DNA of 64,000 bases from Bacillota bacterium (lineage in GTDB: Bacteria; Bacillota; Clostridia; Lachnospirales; Lachnospiraceae), in assembly GCA_023399055.1 (NCBI GenBank), contig JAEWQV010000014.1:620001-684000 (forward strand), in the 5' to 3' direction. The notes under the pieces were generated by a model. The model was not told the origin of the DNA and searched no databases. It saw nothing but the letters and a program-made list of their open reading frames with translations. Positions 1 through 6,707 of the stretch are shown here, piece by piece; within the stretch, counting starts at the first letter, position 1; every line of letters begins with the position of its first letter. A program made the translations under genes and the position numbers.

Positions 1-89
1 ACAGTATCCATACCAGCTTTCCCAGCAATTATTTTAAGCTGGAATTGATTTTTGGTTTCTTCATATAATTCCCAATAACGTACCGCCAT
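1..89 (-). CDS. PucR-like regulator, N-terminal fragment cut by window edge
   Basis: Only the first 29 codons are visible; the rest lies to the left of the window. The reading frame begins with an ATG at 89, preceded by a GGAAGG box about nine bases upstream. The peptide starts MAVRYWELYEETKNQFQLK and continues IIAGKAGMDT. From memory this looks like the start of PucR-type purine-catabolism or sugar-diacid regulators in Clostridia, where a short RYWELYE..K..LKI.AG..GMDT segment opens the ligand-binding domain. With so little sequence the family call is an inference. Confidence 0.5.
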   Translation of the reverse strand, partial: MAVRYWELYEETKNQFQLKIIAGKAGMDT

Positions 90-198
90 AGCACACAACC
101 TTCCGCCTACTAGAGACTTAACCTAGAATATATATTGTTATAGATTTTATTTGTATCGCTAGCACAAATATTATGTATATATTTAGATTACCAGATTA

Positions 199-227
199 TA
201 TACAAAAAAGCAATTTACACATATAAT
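199..227 (+). promoter_or_regulatory. Predicted sigma-A promoter of the 53-aa gene
   Basis: TATACA (199-204) and a perfect TATAAT (222-227) are separated by 17 bases. The -35 box matches consensus at four of six positions. The small gene starts 55 bases downstream. Confidence 0.45.
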
Positions 228-282
228 TTAATTGTAATAAAGAACATTAGATAGATTTTATAAATAGGAAGGAGAATACTTT

Positions 283-444
283 ATGTATATTGGCAGCACA
301 AATTTATTCTTAGATACAAATAAATATGATACTATAGTTCCTTCTAGCTTGATTGCTTCTGAGAAATATGAATATTGCGAAGATTTTTATCATTCCATGA
401 TGTCAAAACAAAAGTCAAGATTCTTTCGAAGAAAAAGCAAATAA
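283..444 (+). CDS. Small protein of unknown function (53 aa)
   Basis: ATG at 283 follows a strong AGGAAGGAGAA ribosome binding site. The 53-aa product begins MYIGSTNLFLDTNKYDTIVP and ends in a very basic tail (KSRFFRRKSK). It has no signal peptide or membrane segment. A plausible promoter (199-227) and a rho-independent terminator (489-517) frame it, so it appears to be a complete monocistronic unit. I do not recognise a family. The basic C-terminus could bind nucleic acid or acidic protein, which is a guess. It is the only plus-strand gene before 27.6 kb. Confidence 0.6.
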   Translation: MYIGSTNLFLDTNKYDTIVPSSLIASEKYEYCEDFYHSMMSKQKSRFFRRKSK

Positions 445-488
445 GATGTGTACTATTAACACATTATTATCATATGAAAATAACCAAA

Positions 489-517
489 AAACACGCTAAG
501 ATAAGCGTGTTTTTTTA
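489..517 (+). terminator. Rho-independent terminator after the 53-aa gene
   Basis: ACACGCT (491-497) pairs with AGCGTGT (504-510) across a short loop and is followed by seven T residues. It lies 45 bases after the stop at 444. The A-run on the left side could let it act on the minus strand too. Confidence 0.8.
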
Positions 518-518
518 T

Positions 519-632
519 ATAACAGGAAATTCCTTTGAATTTCCTGTTATATAAAAAGCCCTGCGGGCTAATGATGCTCAGCTACGCGCGCGGAACAAAA
601 GCTGTGCTTTAAAAGTATTTGAACGCGAGAGT
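519..632 (+). repeat. Dispersed intergenic element, copy 1
   Basis: The element begins ATAACAGGAAATTC, contains an inverted partner GAATTTCCTGTTAT, then AAAAGCC, AATGATGC, CTACGCG.GCGGA.CAAAAG, TGTGCTTT.AAAGTA and CGCGAGAGT. The same ordered blocks occur on the minus strand at 57353-57456. By eye about four bases in five agree. In both places the element starts within a few bases of the T-tract of a gene terminator. It has no ORF. It could be a MITE or REP-like element; no target-site duplication was recognised. Confidence 0.7.
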
Positions 633-680
633 GTGCAAAGCACACTTTTGTTCTGCGAAAATTCCTAATATAAATTGATT

Positions 681-1247
681 TTAATGCTTTGTTTCTTCAT
701 AAATATCATAGATAAAACGTTCGTAATTCTCCCTTTGGGTATGTAGGTTGTCAAATAATACTTTATCTAAGGTTAATTCGGAATTAATATACTCCGAATC
801 CATATCCTTAATTATGTTATACATTTTATTCTCAAAGAGATGACAGAGCCTATATCCAATTAAATATAGCATCTCTTTATGAGTTCCTTGAGAGAAACCT
901 CTTAATTCTTCTCCTTTGTTGTCATTAAAAAAGAGCGATTTTGCCAGCCATCCCTCTTCAGCATTTCCATCTTTTGTTGATTCTGTAAGCACATAATTAA
1001 TATATTTTGTAAACTCAGTGAAGTATCCCGTAAATAATTTTACCCCGACGATAGGATACCACAATCCGCTTATCTTACCACTATTGGTTCCAGAGGATCT
1101 ATAGTAAGATAAGATTACTCTTTCTGTGCCATAATAATAGCGTATATCTACATCAATTAATCCAATCATTCGATGAGGTACTCTTGTAAAAATATTAGCA
1201 CGAAAGCTATCTTCATGTATTTTAATTATTTCTTCAATATTTCTCAT
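681..1247 (-). CDS. Hypothetical protein (188 aa)
   Basis: The start is placed at 1247 (MRNIEEIIKIHEDSFRANIF) because GGAGGAG lies seven bases upstream on the minus strand; the frame is open 20 codons further but that region overlaps this binding site. The protein is soluble, rich in Tyr and charged residues, with a YYYGTERVILSYYRSSG segment near residues 38-54 and a mainly helical C-terminal half. No signal peptide or membrane segment is visible. I do not recognise the family. It sits about 100 bases downstream of the kinase gene in the same direction and could belong to the same transcription unit. Confidence 0.7.
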   Translation of the reverse strand: MRNIEEIIKIHEDSFRANIFTRVPHRMIGLIDVDIRYYYGTERVILSYYRSSGTNSGKISGLWYPIVGVKLFTGYFTEFTKYINYVLTESTKDGNAEEGWLAKSLFFNDNKGEELRGFSQGTHKEMLYLIGYRLCHLFENKMYNIIKDMDSEYINSELTLDKVLFDNLHTQRENYERFIYDIYEETKH

Positions 1248-1345
1248 CAACATACTCCTCCATAATTGATTATCAAAATAGTTCCATGAATTACAAAAAG
1301 CTACCATGTGATTTTAATACTTTTAAAATCACATGGCTCCTCTAT

Positions 1346-2089
1346 TTAATTACTGTTCTTAATTAAATTCAGTTGTTGCCTAATTTCAGGGATACTTTGG
1401 TATATTTTTTCAATACCCATAAGTCTTAGCAGAAGTGTTTTTTCCTCTGTATTTAGGTCAAGCTCTTTATACCACGGTCGATCTAACTTACTAGTATTCT
1501 GATAGGAGGTGTAGTATAGATGAATTAAAAAATCACCAATATACCAGTAATCCAAATCATTTGTATAATGCTCTGTATCCATGATTCTTGCAAGACCAAA
1601 ATCTATCAGCGAAAGTTCCTTATTCTCTTTTCGTATGACATTAGGCAATCGAATATCACGATGCACAATATTATGATTGTGTAAGATTTCTGTTATATCC
1701 AACAATTGCTCACATATCCCGTATATTTCTTCTCTTTTGAATTGATGACCATCCCTACGAAGAATATCTTCAAATACTTCGCCTTCTATATACTCAAGTA
1801 TATAGCCTTCACTGTAATCATCCTTATAATTAGCTATGAATTTTGGAAAGCAAGTGTATTGCAACTGCTTTAATGTCATTTCTTCATAAAACAGTTTATT
1901 ACTGTTCTTTTTGGAGATTTTCTTCTTTAATTGTTTTATCACATATTTTTTATCATCTTTATCTACAGCCAGGTATACAATTCCATACTGTCCTTCACCT
2001 AACATTTCCTTAATTGTATACCCGACCATTTGATCGTTCTCTAGGTAGTACTTATCTTTATTTAACATATTAATTATAGAAAAGCTCAT
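1346..2089 (-). CDS. Compact eukaryotic-like Ser/Thr protein kinase
   Basis: A soluble protein of about 247 aa that is almost entirely a Hanks-type kinase domain. Visible motifs (numbered from a GTG at 2095): glycine loop GEGQYG near 33-38, ATP-binding Lys in YVIK near 54, catalytic loop HRDIRLPN near 145-152, and metal-binding DFG near 165-167. All catalytic residues are present, so it should be active. There is no PASTA or transmembrane segment, unlike PrkC; it resembles the small soluble YbdM/YrzF kinases of Firmicutes. Neither the GTG at 2095 nor the ATG at 2089 has a good ribosome binding site, and the upstream SR-repeat gene ends only 17 bases before the ATG, so translation is probably coupled. 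The SR peptide is the obvious candidate substrate (inference). Confidence 0.85.
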   Translation of the reverse strand: MSFSIINMLNKDKYYLENDQMVGYTIKEMLGEGQYGIVYLAVDKDDKKYVIKQLKKKISKKNSNKLFYEEMTLKQLQYTCFPKFIANYKDDYSEGYILEYIEGEVFEDILRRDGHQFKREEIYGICEQLLDITEILHNHNIVHRDIRLPNVIRKENKELSLIDFGLARIMDTEHYTNDLDYWYIGDFLIHLYYTSYQNTSKLDRPWYKELDLNTEEKTLLLRLMGIEKIYQSIPEIRQQLNLIKNSN

Positions 2090-2106
2090 AGGCACTAAAT
2101 GATTAA

Positions 2107-2319
2107 CTAATATCTACTGTTACGCCTGCTTCTGGATCTGGATCTGCTCCTTGATCTTGAGCGACTCCTTGATCTTGAATGACTTCTTGATCTTGAGCCT
2201 TCCTGCGATTTCGAACGTGATCTGCTTTGCGACCTACTACGGGATCTGCTGGCATCCGATCTGCTACTACTTCCAGAACCGTAATAACTATGCCCTCTGT
2301 CACTTCTGTTATAGCTCAT
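2107..2319 (-). CDS. Ser-Arg dipeptide repeat (RS-domain-like) peptide, 70 aa
   Basis: ATG at 2319 follows a strong GAGGTGATT site. The product starts MSYNRSDRGHSYYGSG and then consists almost only of alternating Ser and Arg (about residues 18-66), broken by a few Q, K, H and E. It should be highly basic, disordered and heavily phosphorylatable. Serine is written with AGT, AGC, TCA and TCC and arginine with AGA, AGG and CGC in mixed order, so the protein pattern is maintained although the DNA is not a simple repeat. The kinase gene follows within 20 bases. RS domains are known from eukaryotic splicing factors, where SR kinases phosphorylate them. A role here (phosphorylation-switched nucleic-acid or cell-surface binder) is inference. 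The other frame over this region is a shadow without its own binding site. Confidence 0.75.
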   Translation of the reverse strand: MSYNRSDRGHSYYGSGSSSRSDASRSRSRSQSRSRSKSQEGSRSRSHSRSRSRSRSRSRSRSRSRRNSRY

Positions 2320-2358
2320 ACAATCACCTCACTTTGAATATATTTGTAATAGTATAAA

Positions 2359-2387
2359 ATTATACTATTCAATATTATCATATTCAA
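2359..2387 (-). promoter_or_regulatory. Predicted sigma-A promoter of the SR peptide-kinase operon
   Basis: On the minus strand TTGAAT (2387-2382) and a perfect TATAAT (2364-2359) are separated by 17 bases. The -10 box lies inside an imperfect dyad (2351-2366, AGTATAAAATTATACT) that could be an operator. The start codon is 40 bases downstream. Confidence 0.55.
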
Positions 2388-2438
2388 ATTTCGACATTTA
2401 GTGACATATAAACGCTACAAAAAACTGCATATTTGACC

Positions 2439-3281
2439 TTATGCGCATCCTTTCGTATTGACATATTCAATGAATTTAGTAATAGTCATCGGCCTACTGA
2501 AATAAAAACCCTGAAAACATTCGCATCCCAGCTCCTGCAGAATGACTAACTGGTCCTCTGTCTCAACCCCTTCAGCTACAACCATTACATTTATCTGTTT
2601 ACAAAGAGAAAGGATTGCTCCCACAATTTGCTTATAATATCCATCTTTAGTTACATTTTGAACCAGAGCAGCATCAAGCTTAACAACATTCGCGTATAAT
2701 TTGCAAAGATACAATAGTGAACTATGTCCCATTCCAAAATCATCTATGGAAATATTGATACCAAGATCTCTTATTTTTTTAAGCTTATTTTGAGTAGAAG
2801 GTCCAAGGTCAATTGTTGCATTTTCCATTAGCTCAAGTTCCATGTACCTGGGATTCATATGGAGCTGCTTGGCACATAAACTAACAACTTGAATCAATTC
2901 TTCATCCTCATGTAGCTGTTTTGGACTAAGATTTACAGAAAAAGAGATTTTATCATATTTCAACTTTCTCAAACTCTCCAAATCACCAAAGGCCTGCTTT
3001 ATAACCCACCTACCTAATTCATTCGTCAAACCGGCTTCATCACAAATTCTTGTGATAAATAAGGGTGATATATAACCATAGCGTGGGTGTTGCCACCTTA
3101 AAAGAGCCTCAGCCCCCATAACTTCACCCATGTCGTTAACTTTGGGCTGATATTCCAAATGGAGTGGAACACACTGATTCTTCAGTCCATTCTTTATCTC
3201 ACTCATCAATGATCGGGTGAGCGACCCACTATCTCCTATGGATTTAAATTTATTTTTCTGCATATCAAACTTTTTTATCAT
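2439..3281 (-). CDS. EAL-domain c-di-GMP phosphodiesterase
   Basis: A 280-aa soluble protein that is essentially a single EAL domain hydrolysing cyclic di-GMP. Signature residues are all present: EALLRW (near 58), SVNLSP, LELMEN, SIDDFG, VKLD, AEGVE and FQGF. A catalytically active enzyme is therefore likely. There is no GGDEF, PAS or membrane domain, so it relies on its partners for signal input. I chose ATG 3281 (MIKKFDMQ) because GAGGGGAT precedes it; an in-frame ATG at 3317 abuts the stop codon of the upstream micro-ORF and could be used by coupling. It is the last gene of the LytTR/AgrC-like signalling group. Confidence 0.9.
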   Translation of the reverse strand: MIKKFDMQKNKFKSIGDSGSLTRSLMSEIKNGLKNQCVPLHLEYQPKVNDMGEVMGAEALLRWQHPRYGYISPLFITRICDEAGLTNELGRWVIKQAFGDLESLRKLKYDKISFSVNLSPKQLHEDEELIQVVSLCAKQLHMNPRYMELELMENATIDLGPSTQNKLKKIRDLGINISIDDFGMGHSSLLYLCKLYANVVKLDAALVQNVTKDGYYKQIVGAILSLCKQINVMVVAEGVETEDQLVILQELGCECFQGFYFSRPMTITKFIEYVNTKGCA

Positions 3282-3317
3282 TATACATATCCCCTCATAA
3301 ATCATTATAAAACTCAT

Positions 3318-3425
3318 TTAAATAAAGTATAGACGAAGAAAGGATATATTGGCTTTAACATGTTCTGAATCCATATATTTTCGTTCTAAATATTCATTTG
3401 TTGGACCTTCTTTAAAGAAGAACAT
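3318..3425 (-). CDS. 35-aa micro-ORF between sensor kinase and EAL gene
   Basis: The ATG overlaps the TGA stop of the kinase gene (TGATG) and the TAA stop abuts the ATG at 3317. This is the typical layout of translationally coupled genes. The peptide begins MFFFKEGPTNEYLERKYMDS and ends in a hydrophobic FLRLYFI. It lacks the Cys or Ser expected of an AgrD thiolactone core, so I do not call it a pheromone precursor. It may be an operon micro-protein, a regulatory leader for the EAL gene, or chance. Confidence 0.35.
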   Translation of the reverse strand: MFFFKEGPTNEYLERKYMDSEHVKANISFLRLYFI

Positions 3426-4750
3426 CACTTTTCTCTTCTTGGAATATGAAGTTTCAAAATGAATATTTTCTTTTCTTGATCAACCTCAATTAATATCATA
3501 CCACCTATGTCTTCAATGATTTGTCTTATAATTAGAATGCCAAAACCATGGAAGTCTTTTGATGCTTTCGTTGTAACAAGTTCACCATCCTTATAAATTA
3601 ACTCTCCTGAAAAAGAATTCGCTATTTCAATAAAAGACCAATCCTGATTTACGCTCCCATTAATATTAATAAATTTATCGTAAGCATCTGGTATTTTATG
3701 ACATGCCTCAATCGCATTGTTAATTACATTGCTACATATACGTACCACATCTATATCTTTCAATCCTATAATTACAGGCAAATGAATTGTAGCATTAAAC
3801 CTGATATTATATTCTTCACAGATATTAGCCGTATCCTGTAAGATTGCATCCAGAAGAACATTATCCGAATAGGTTTTATGTATCTGAACATTTTTCTGCA
3901 TCTTATCATGTATTTCATCAAGTAAGTTAACTGCTTTTTCATTTTCGTTGTTTTTTATTAGTATTTTTAACATTGTCATCATATCCTGATAATCATGTTT
4001 AAAAATACGATAGCTCTCTGTAAACTTTTTATAAGAATTATAGTGACTAATTTGTCGATCAAGCTGCTCCTGTAAACGTTTGGTGATTAGTTCATATTCC
4101 AATAATTCTGTTACACGTACGATGGTGTTCCAGATGAATGACAACAATCCAATGGCAATAAGGAAAGATGCTAAATAATGCGTGGAAAACCATAGGGCGT
4201 TTATATCAAAAAAACGCCCTTGATTTAGTATCAGCAAATAAATAAGAATTGCAACTTGATAGCATACAATAGCCTTCATCTCTTTTGTATCGGAGAAAGA
4301 AGGTTTTATTCTATTATCTGGAGCAATTACATTTTTTACAAGCATAAGAAATGCGATTGCAACAACCAAGGCTATACTCATTATGATATAATAATAAAAT
4401 TCCTGCTGAAGAACATCGTTGATACTTTTTTTCAAAATGATAGAAAAAACCGAAGCTATAATACCTCTACAGGCAAATAGTATGATAATATACGCGCTTC
4501 CACCGTGAAGTACCCGTAAGAAATCCATCTTAAAAAGCAGTCTGAGTTCCAACATAAAAGATGCCATTATAATAAGAACACCTATTTGATGAAGATTAAC
4601 CAGATCTGCTATATAGCTACATCCTAAATTAATTGTTATTGCCAGCACGTAATAAAACCAGTGATTGTACCTTTCCGAGAAATGTTTCTTAAAATATAAC
4701 AATGATATAAAATTGTATAATATTAGTAATATTGAAGCTATTATTTGCAT
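3425..4750 (-). CDS. AgrC-like sensor histidine kinase (GHKL type)
   Basis: A 441-aa membrane kinase. About six hydrophobic segments occupy residues 1-210, followed by a helical dimerisation region with the phospho-acceptor motif FKHDYQDMM near 250 and a GHKL ATPase domain (VINNAIEAC N-box, DFHGFG G-box). This layout is typical of AgrC/ComD-like receptors, often for peptide pheromones. A GTAGGAT site precedes the ATG at 4750. The cognate LytTR regulator lies 15 bases upstream, so both are co-transcribed. No AgrB or convincing AgrD lies nearby, so the ligand is unknown. Confidence 0.88.
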   Translation of the reverse strand: MQIIASILLILYNFISLLYFKKHFSERYNHWFYYVLAITINLGCSYIADLVNLHQIGVLIIMASFMLELRLLFKMDFLRVLHGGSAYIIILFACRGIIASVFSIILKKSINDVLQQEFYYYIIMSIALVVAIAFLMLVKNVIAPDNRIKPSFSDTKEMKAIVCYQVAILIYLLILNQGRFFDINALWFSTHYLASFLIAIGLLSFIWNTIVRVTELLEYELITKRLQEQLDRQISHYNSYKKFTESYRIFKHDYQDMMTMLKILIKNNENEKAVNLLDEIHDKMQKNVQIHKTYSDNVLLDAILQDTANICEEYNIRFNATIHLPVIIGLKDIDVVRICSNVINNAIEACHKIPDAYDKFININGSVNQDWSFIEIANSFSGELIYKDGELVTTKASKDFHGFGILIIRQIIEDIGGMILIEVDQEKKIFILKLHIPRREK

Positions 4751-4765
4751 TATTATCCTACTACT

Positions 4766-5500
4766 TTACTTAAGAATGTTAAATCTTGATATATATTCTG
4801 AAAAGGCTTGCTCTACCAATTTAGTATAAGTCACACCAATTGGAATTAGTTCTCCTGTCTTTAAAATTATGTTCGAACGTTGGAACTTTTTGATGTATAG
4901 TAAATTCACCATAAAGGAGCGATGTACCCGAAGGAAATTCTTTTCCTTCATTTGCTGTTCCAGTTGTTCCATCGTCCCATAATATTCATGGCTTTCACCA
5001 TCCTTCTGATGTACTCTAACCAGTCGCTTCCATATTTCAAAATAAGAGATATCCTTCATGGGTATCACCTTTCGTGAACCACCTAACTCGCATACAAAAA
5101 TCTCCATTCTTTTACTTTCTACCATTGCTATGGCACGCAATAATATCTCTTCAAAGCGCTCCTTAGAGGTAGTGGTCTTAATCAAATATTGTACAGGAGC
5201 CGTGTCAAAGGCTTCAAACACGTAGTCATCACTGGTGGATAAAAATATAATTTGTGACTCACAGCCAAGCTTTCTTAATTGTTTGGCAGTTTCTATTCCA
5301 TTTATTGCTCCCATTAGAATGTCCAGATAAATAATATCTGCTTGATTCGGATAATCAGAAAGATGAAATAGTAACGCTTCACCGCTTTCAAAGGAAGATA
5401 GTGTAAAGGCGATTTGATGCTTTTGAGCCAAATTCTCTATTAAATTACAATAATTATTCATCGTTTGTTTATTATCGTCACATACATATATTGATATCAT
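4766..5500 (-). CDS. LytTR-family response regulator (AgrA-like)
   Basis: A 244-aa regulator with a CheY-like receiver (residues 1-120; DD at 8-9 and phospho-acceptor D60 in IIYLDILMG) and a C-terminal LytTR DNA-binding domain (about 140-235; FLRVHRSFMVNL and a beta-rich core). It pairs with the AgrC-like kinase encoded immediately downstream. Such regulators bind direct repeats upstream of their targets; none was identified with confidence here. The gene probably starts the regulator-kinase-microORF-EAL operon. Confidence 0.92.
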   Translation of the reverse strand: MISIYVCDDNKQTMNNYCNLIENLAQKHQIAFTLSSFESGEALLFHLSDYPNQADIIYLDILMGAINGIETAKQLRKLGCESQIIFLSTSDDYVFEAFDTAPVQYLIKTTTSKERFEEILLRAIAMVESKRMEIFVCELGGSRKVIPMKDISYFEIWKRLVRVHQKDGESHEYYGTMEQLEQQMKEKNFLRVHRSFMVNLLYIKKFQRSNIILKTGELIPIGVTYTKLVEQAFSEYISRFNILK

Positions 5501-5667
5501 ATATAATAAGTCCCATCCTGGTTACAGCAAGTCATATTATCTTGTATCTATTCTAATGATTAATAATAGTATCTCAATTAGTTATAAGTATTTGATAATC
5601 TGTTATAACAAATAGTAATAACAGTTATTAAGTTGAGTAATTTTATTATTTCTATATATTGTTTTAA

Positions 5668-6573
5668 CTATTCATTATGAATAATCCGATGAATTGTTTT
5701 AACTAGCTCGTCTATCTCTGGCTTAGAGAGCTGAGCATCGGCTCCAACTAAATTGCCCTTAATTCTCATTTCCTCTGTTATCAGTGAGGAGAAAATAACT
5801 ACGGGTATCCTAGATAATATATGATCCTCTTTAATGCATTTTGTCAAATGATGCCCATCCATCTGGGGCATCTCTATGTCGGTAATGACGCATGAAATGG
5901 AATCTGGTTTATCTCTTACTGTCTGTAAGTAATCCCATGCTTCCCTGCCATCAGAGGTTTTGATTAAATGATGATATCCTGCTTTCTGTAATGCATTTAT
6001 AATCATCTTTTTCAACATCGGAGAATCCTCGGCAATTAATATTCGTTTTTTGCATTCATAACTATCTGTAGCCTCGTATGATTTATTCACTTCCTCACTT
6101 GTGTAAGGGTTAATTTCATACATGATTTTTTCAAAATCAAGTAAGGTAATAATTCGATTCTCCAATTTTGCAATTCCAGTAACCAGTCCTTCGTTAGTCC
6201 CGTAAATTGCAGAACTGGGTTTTTCAACCATACTCCAGGATATTCTGTTAATCCCCACCACCGTGTGTACATGAAAAGCTACACTTATTTTGTTAAAGTC
6301 TGATATCATTAATATGTCCTGTTCTTCATTCATTGAATTAGGTAAATTTAAAAACACAGCAAGGTTTACTACAGTAAATAAGTTATCCCTAGATCGTATA
6401 ATACCCTCAATGCAGGACTGTGAATGTGGTATCCTATGGGCCACCTGATAACGAATTAGTTCTCTAACCTTTGCTACGTTAATACCATAATAATCTCCGG
6501 CAATCACAAATTCCAACACTTCTAGCTCATTGTTTCCTATTTCTAAAAGAATATTATTCTCATTCTTATTCAT
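5668..6573 (-). CDS. cheV: CheV chemotaxis coupling protein
   Basis: A 301-aa protein with an N-terminal CheW-like domain (about 15-155, including RIPHSQSCIEGIIRSRDNLF) and a C-terminal receiver (about 175-300; phospho-acceptor D232 in VITDIEMPQMDG). CheV links chemoreceptors to the CheA kinase and its receiver tunes adaptation. The chemoreceptor gene lies upstream in the same direction with 134 bases between, suggesting a dedicated receptor-coupler pair. All receiver residues needed for phosphorylation are present. Confidence 0.92.
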   Translation of the reverse strand: MNKNENNILLEIGNNELEVLEFVIAGDYYGINVAKVRELIRYQVAHRIPHSQSCIEGIIRSRDNLFTVVNLAVFLNLPNSMNEEQDILMISDFNKISVAFHVHTVVGINRISWSMVEKPSSAIYGTNEGLVTGIAKLENRIITLLDFEKIMYEINPYTSEEVNKSYEATDSYECKKRILIAEDSPMLKKMIINALQKAGYHHLIKTSDGREAWDYLQTVRDKPDSISCVITDIEMPQMDGHHLTKCIKEDHILSRIPVVIFSSLITEEMRIKGNLVGADAQLSKPEIDELVKTIHRIIHNE

Positions 6574-6624
6574 AATTTCTTTACCTTCCTATTTCTTGAA
6601 ATAGCCTGTGCTTTTCACTTCCTA

Positions 6625-6684
6625 TATCAGCTCATCCTGCACCCAACTTTATTAAGATTTCGTATAAAGGTACAGGAGCTGATA
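6625..6684. repeat. Inverted repeat between chemoreceptor and cheV
   Basis: TATCAGCTC.TCCTG.ACC pairs with GGTACAGGAGCTGATA across about 25 bases. No T-tract follows on the minus strand, so it is more likely an mRNA-processing or stabilising hairpin than a strong terminator. Confidence 0.5.
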
Positions 6685-6707
6685 AAAGGGGGAGAATGTA
6701 TACAGGT

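Noticed and set aside
2103..2303. An alternative 66-codon minus-strand frame over the SR-repeat gene
   Set aside because: It lacks a binding site of its own and is one of the low-complexity frames of the same repetitive DNA; the SR frame has a strong site and promoter.
3318..3425. AgrD-type pheromone precursor
   Set aside because: The micro-ORF has no Cys or Ser core with the usual acidic tail and no AgrB gene is near.
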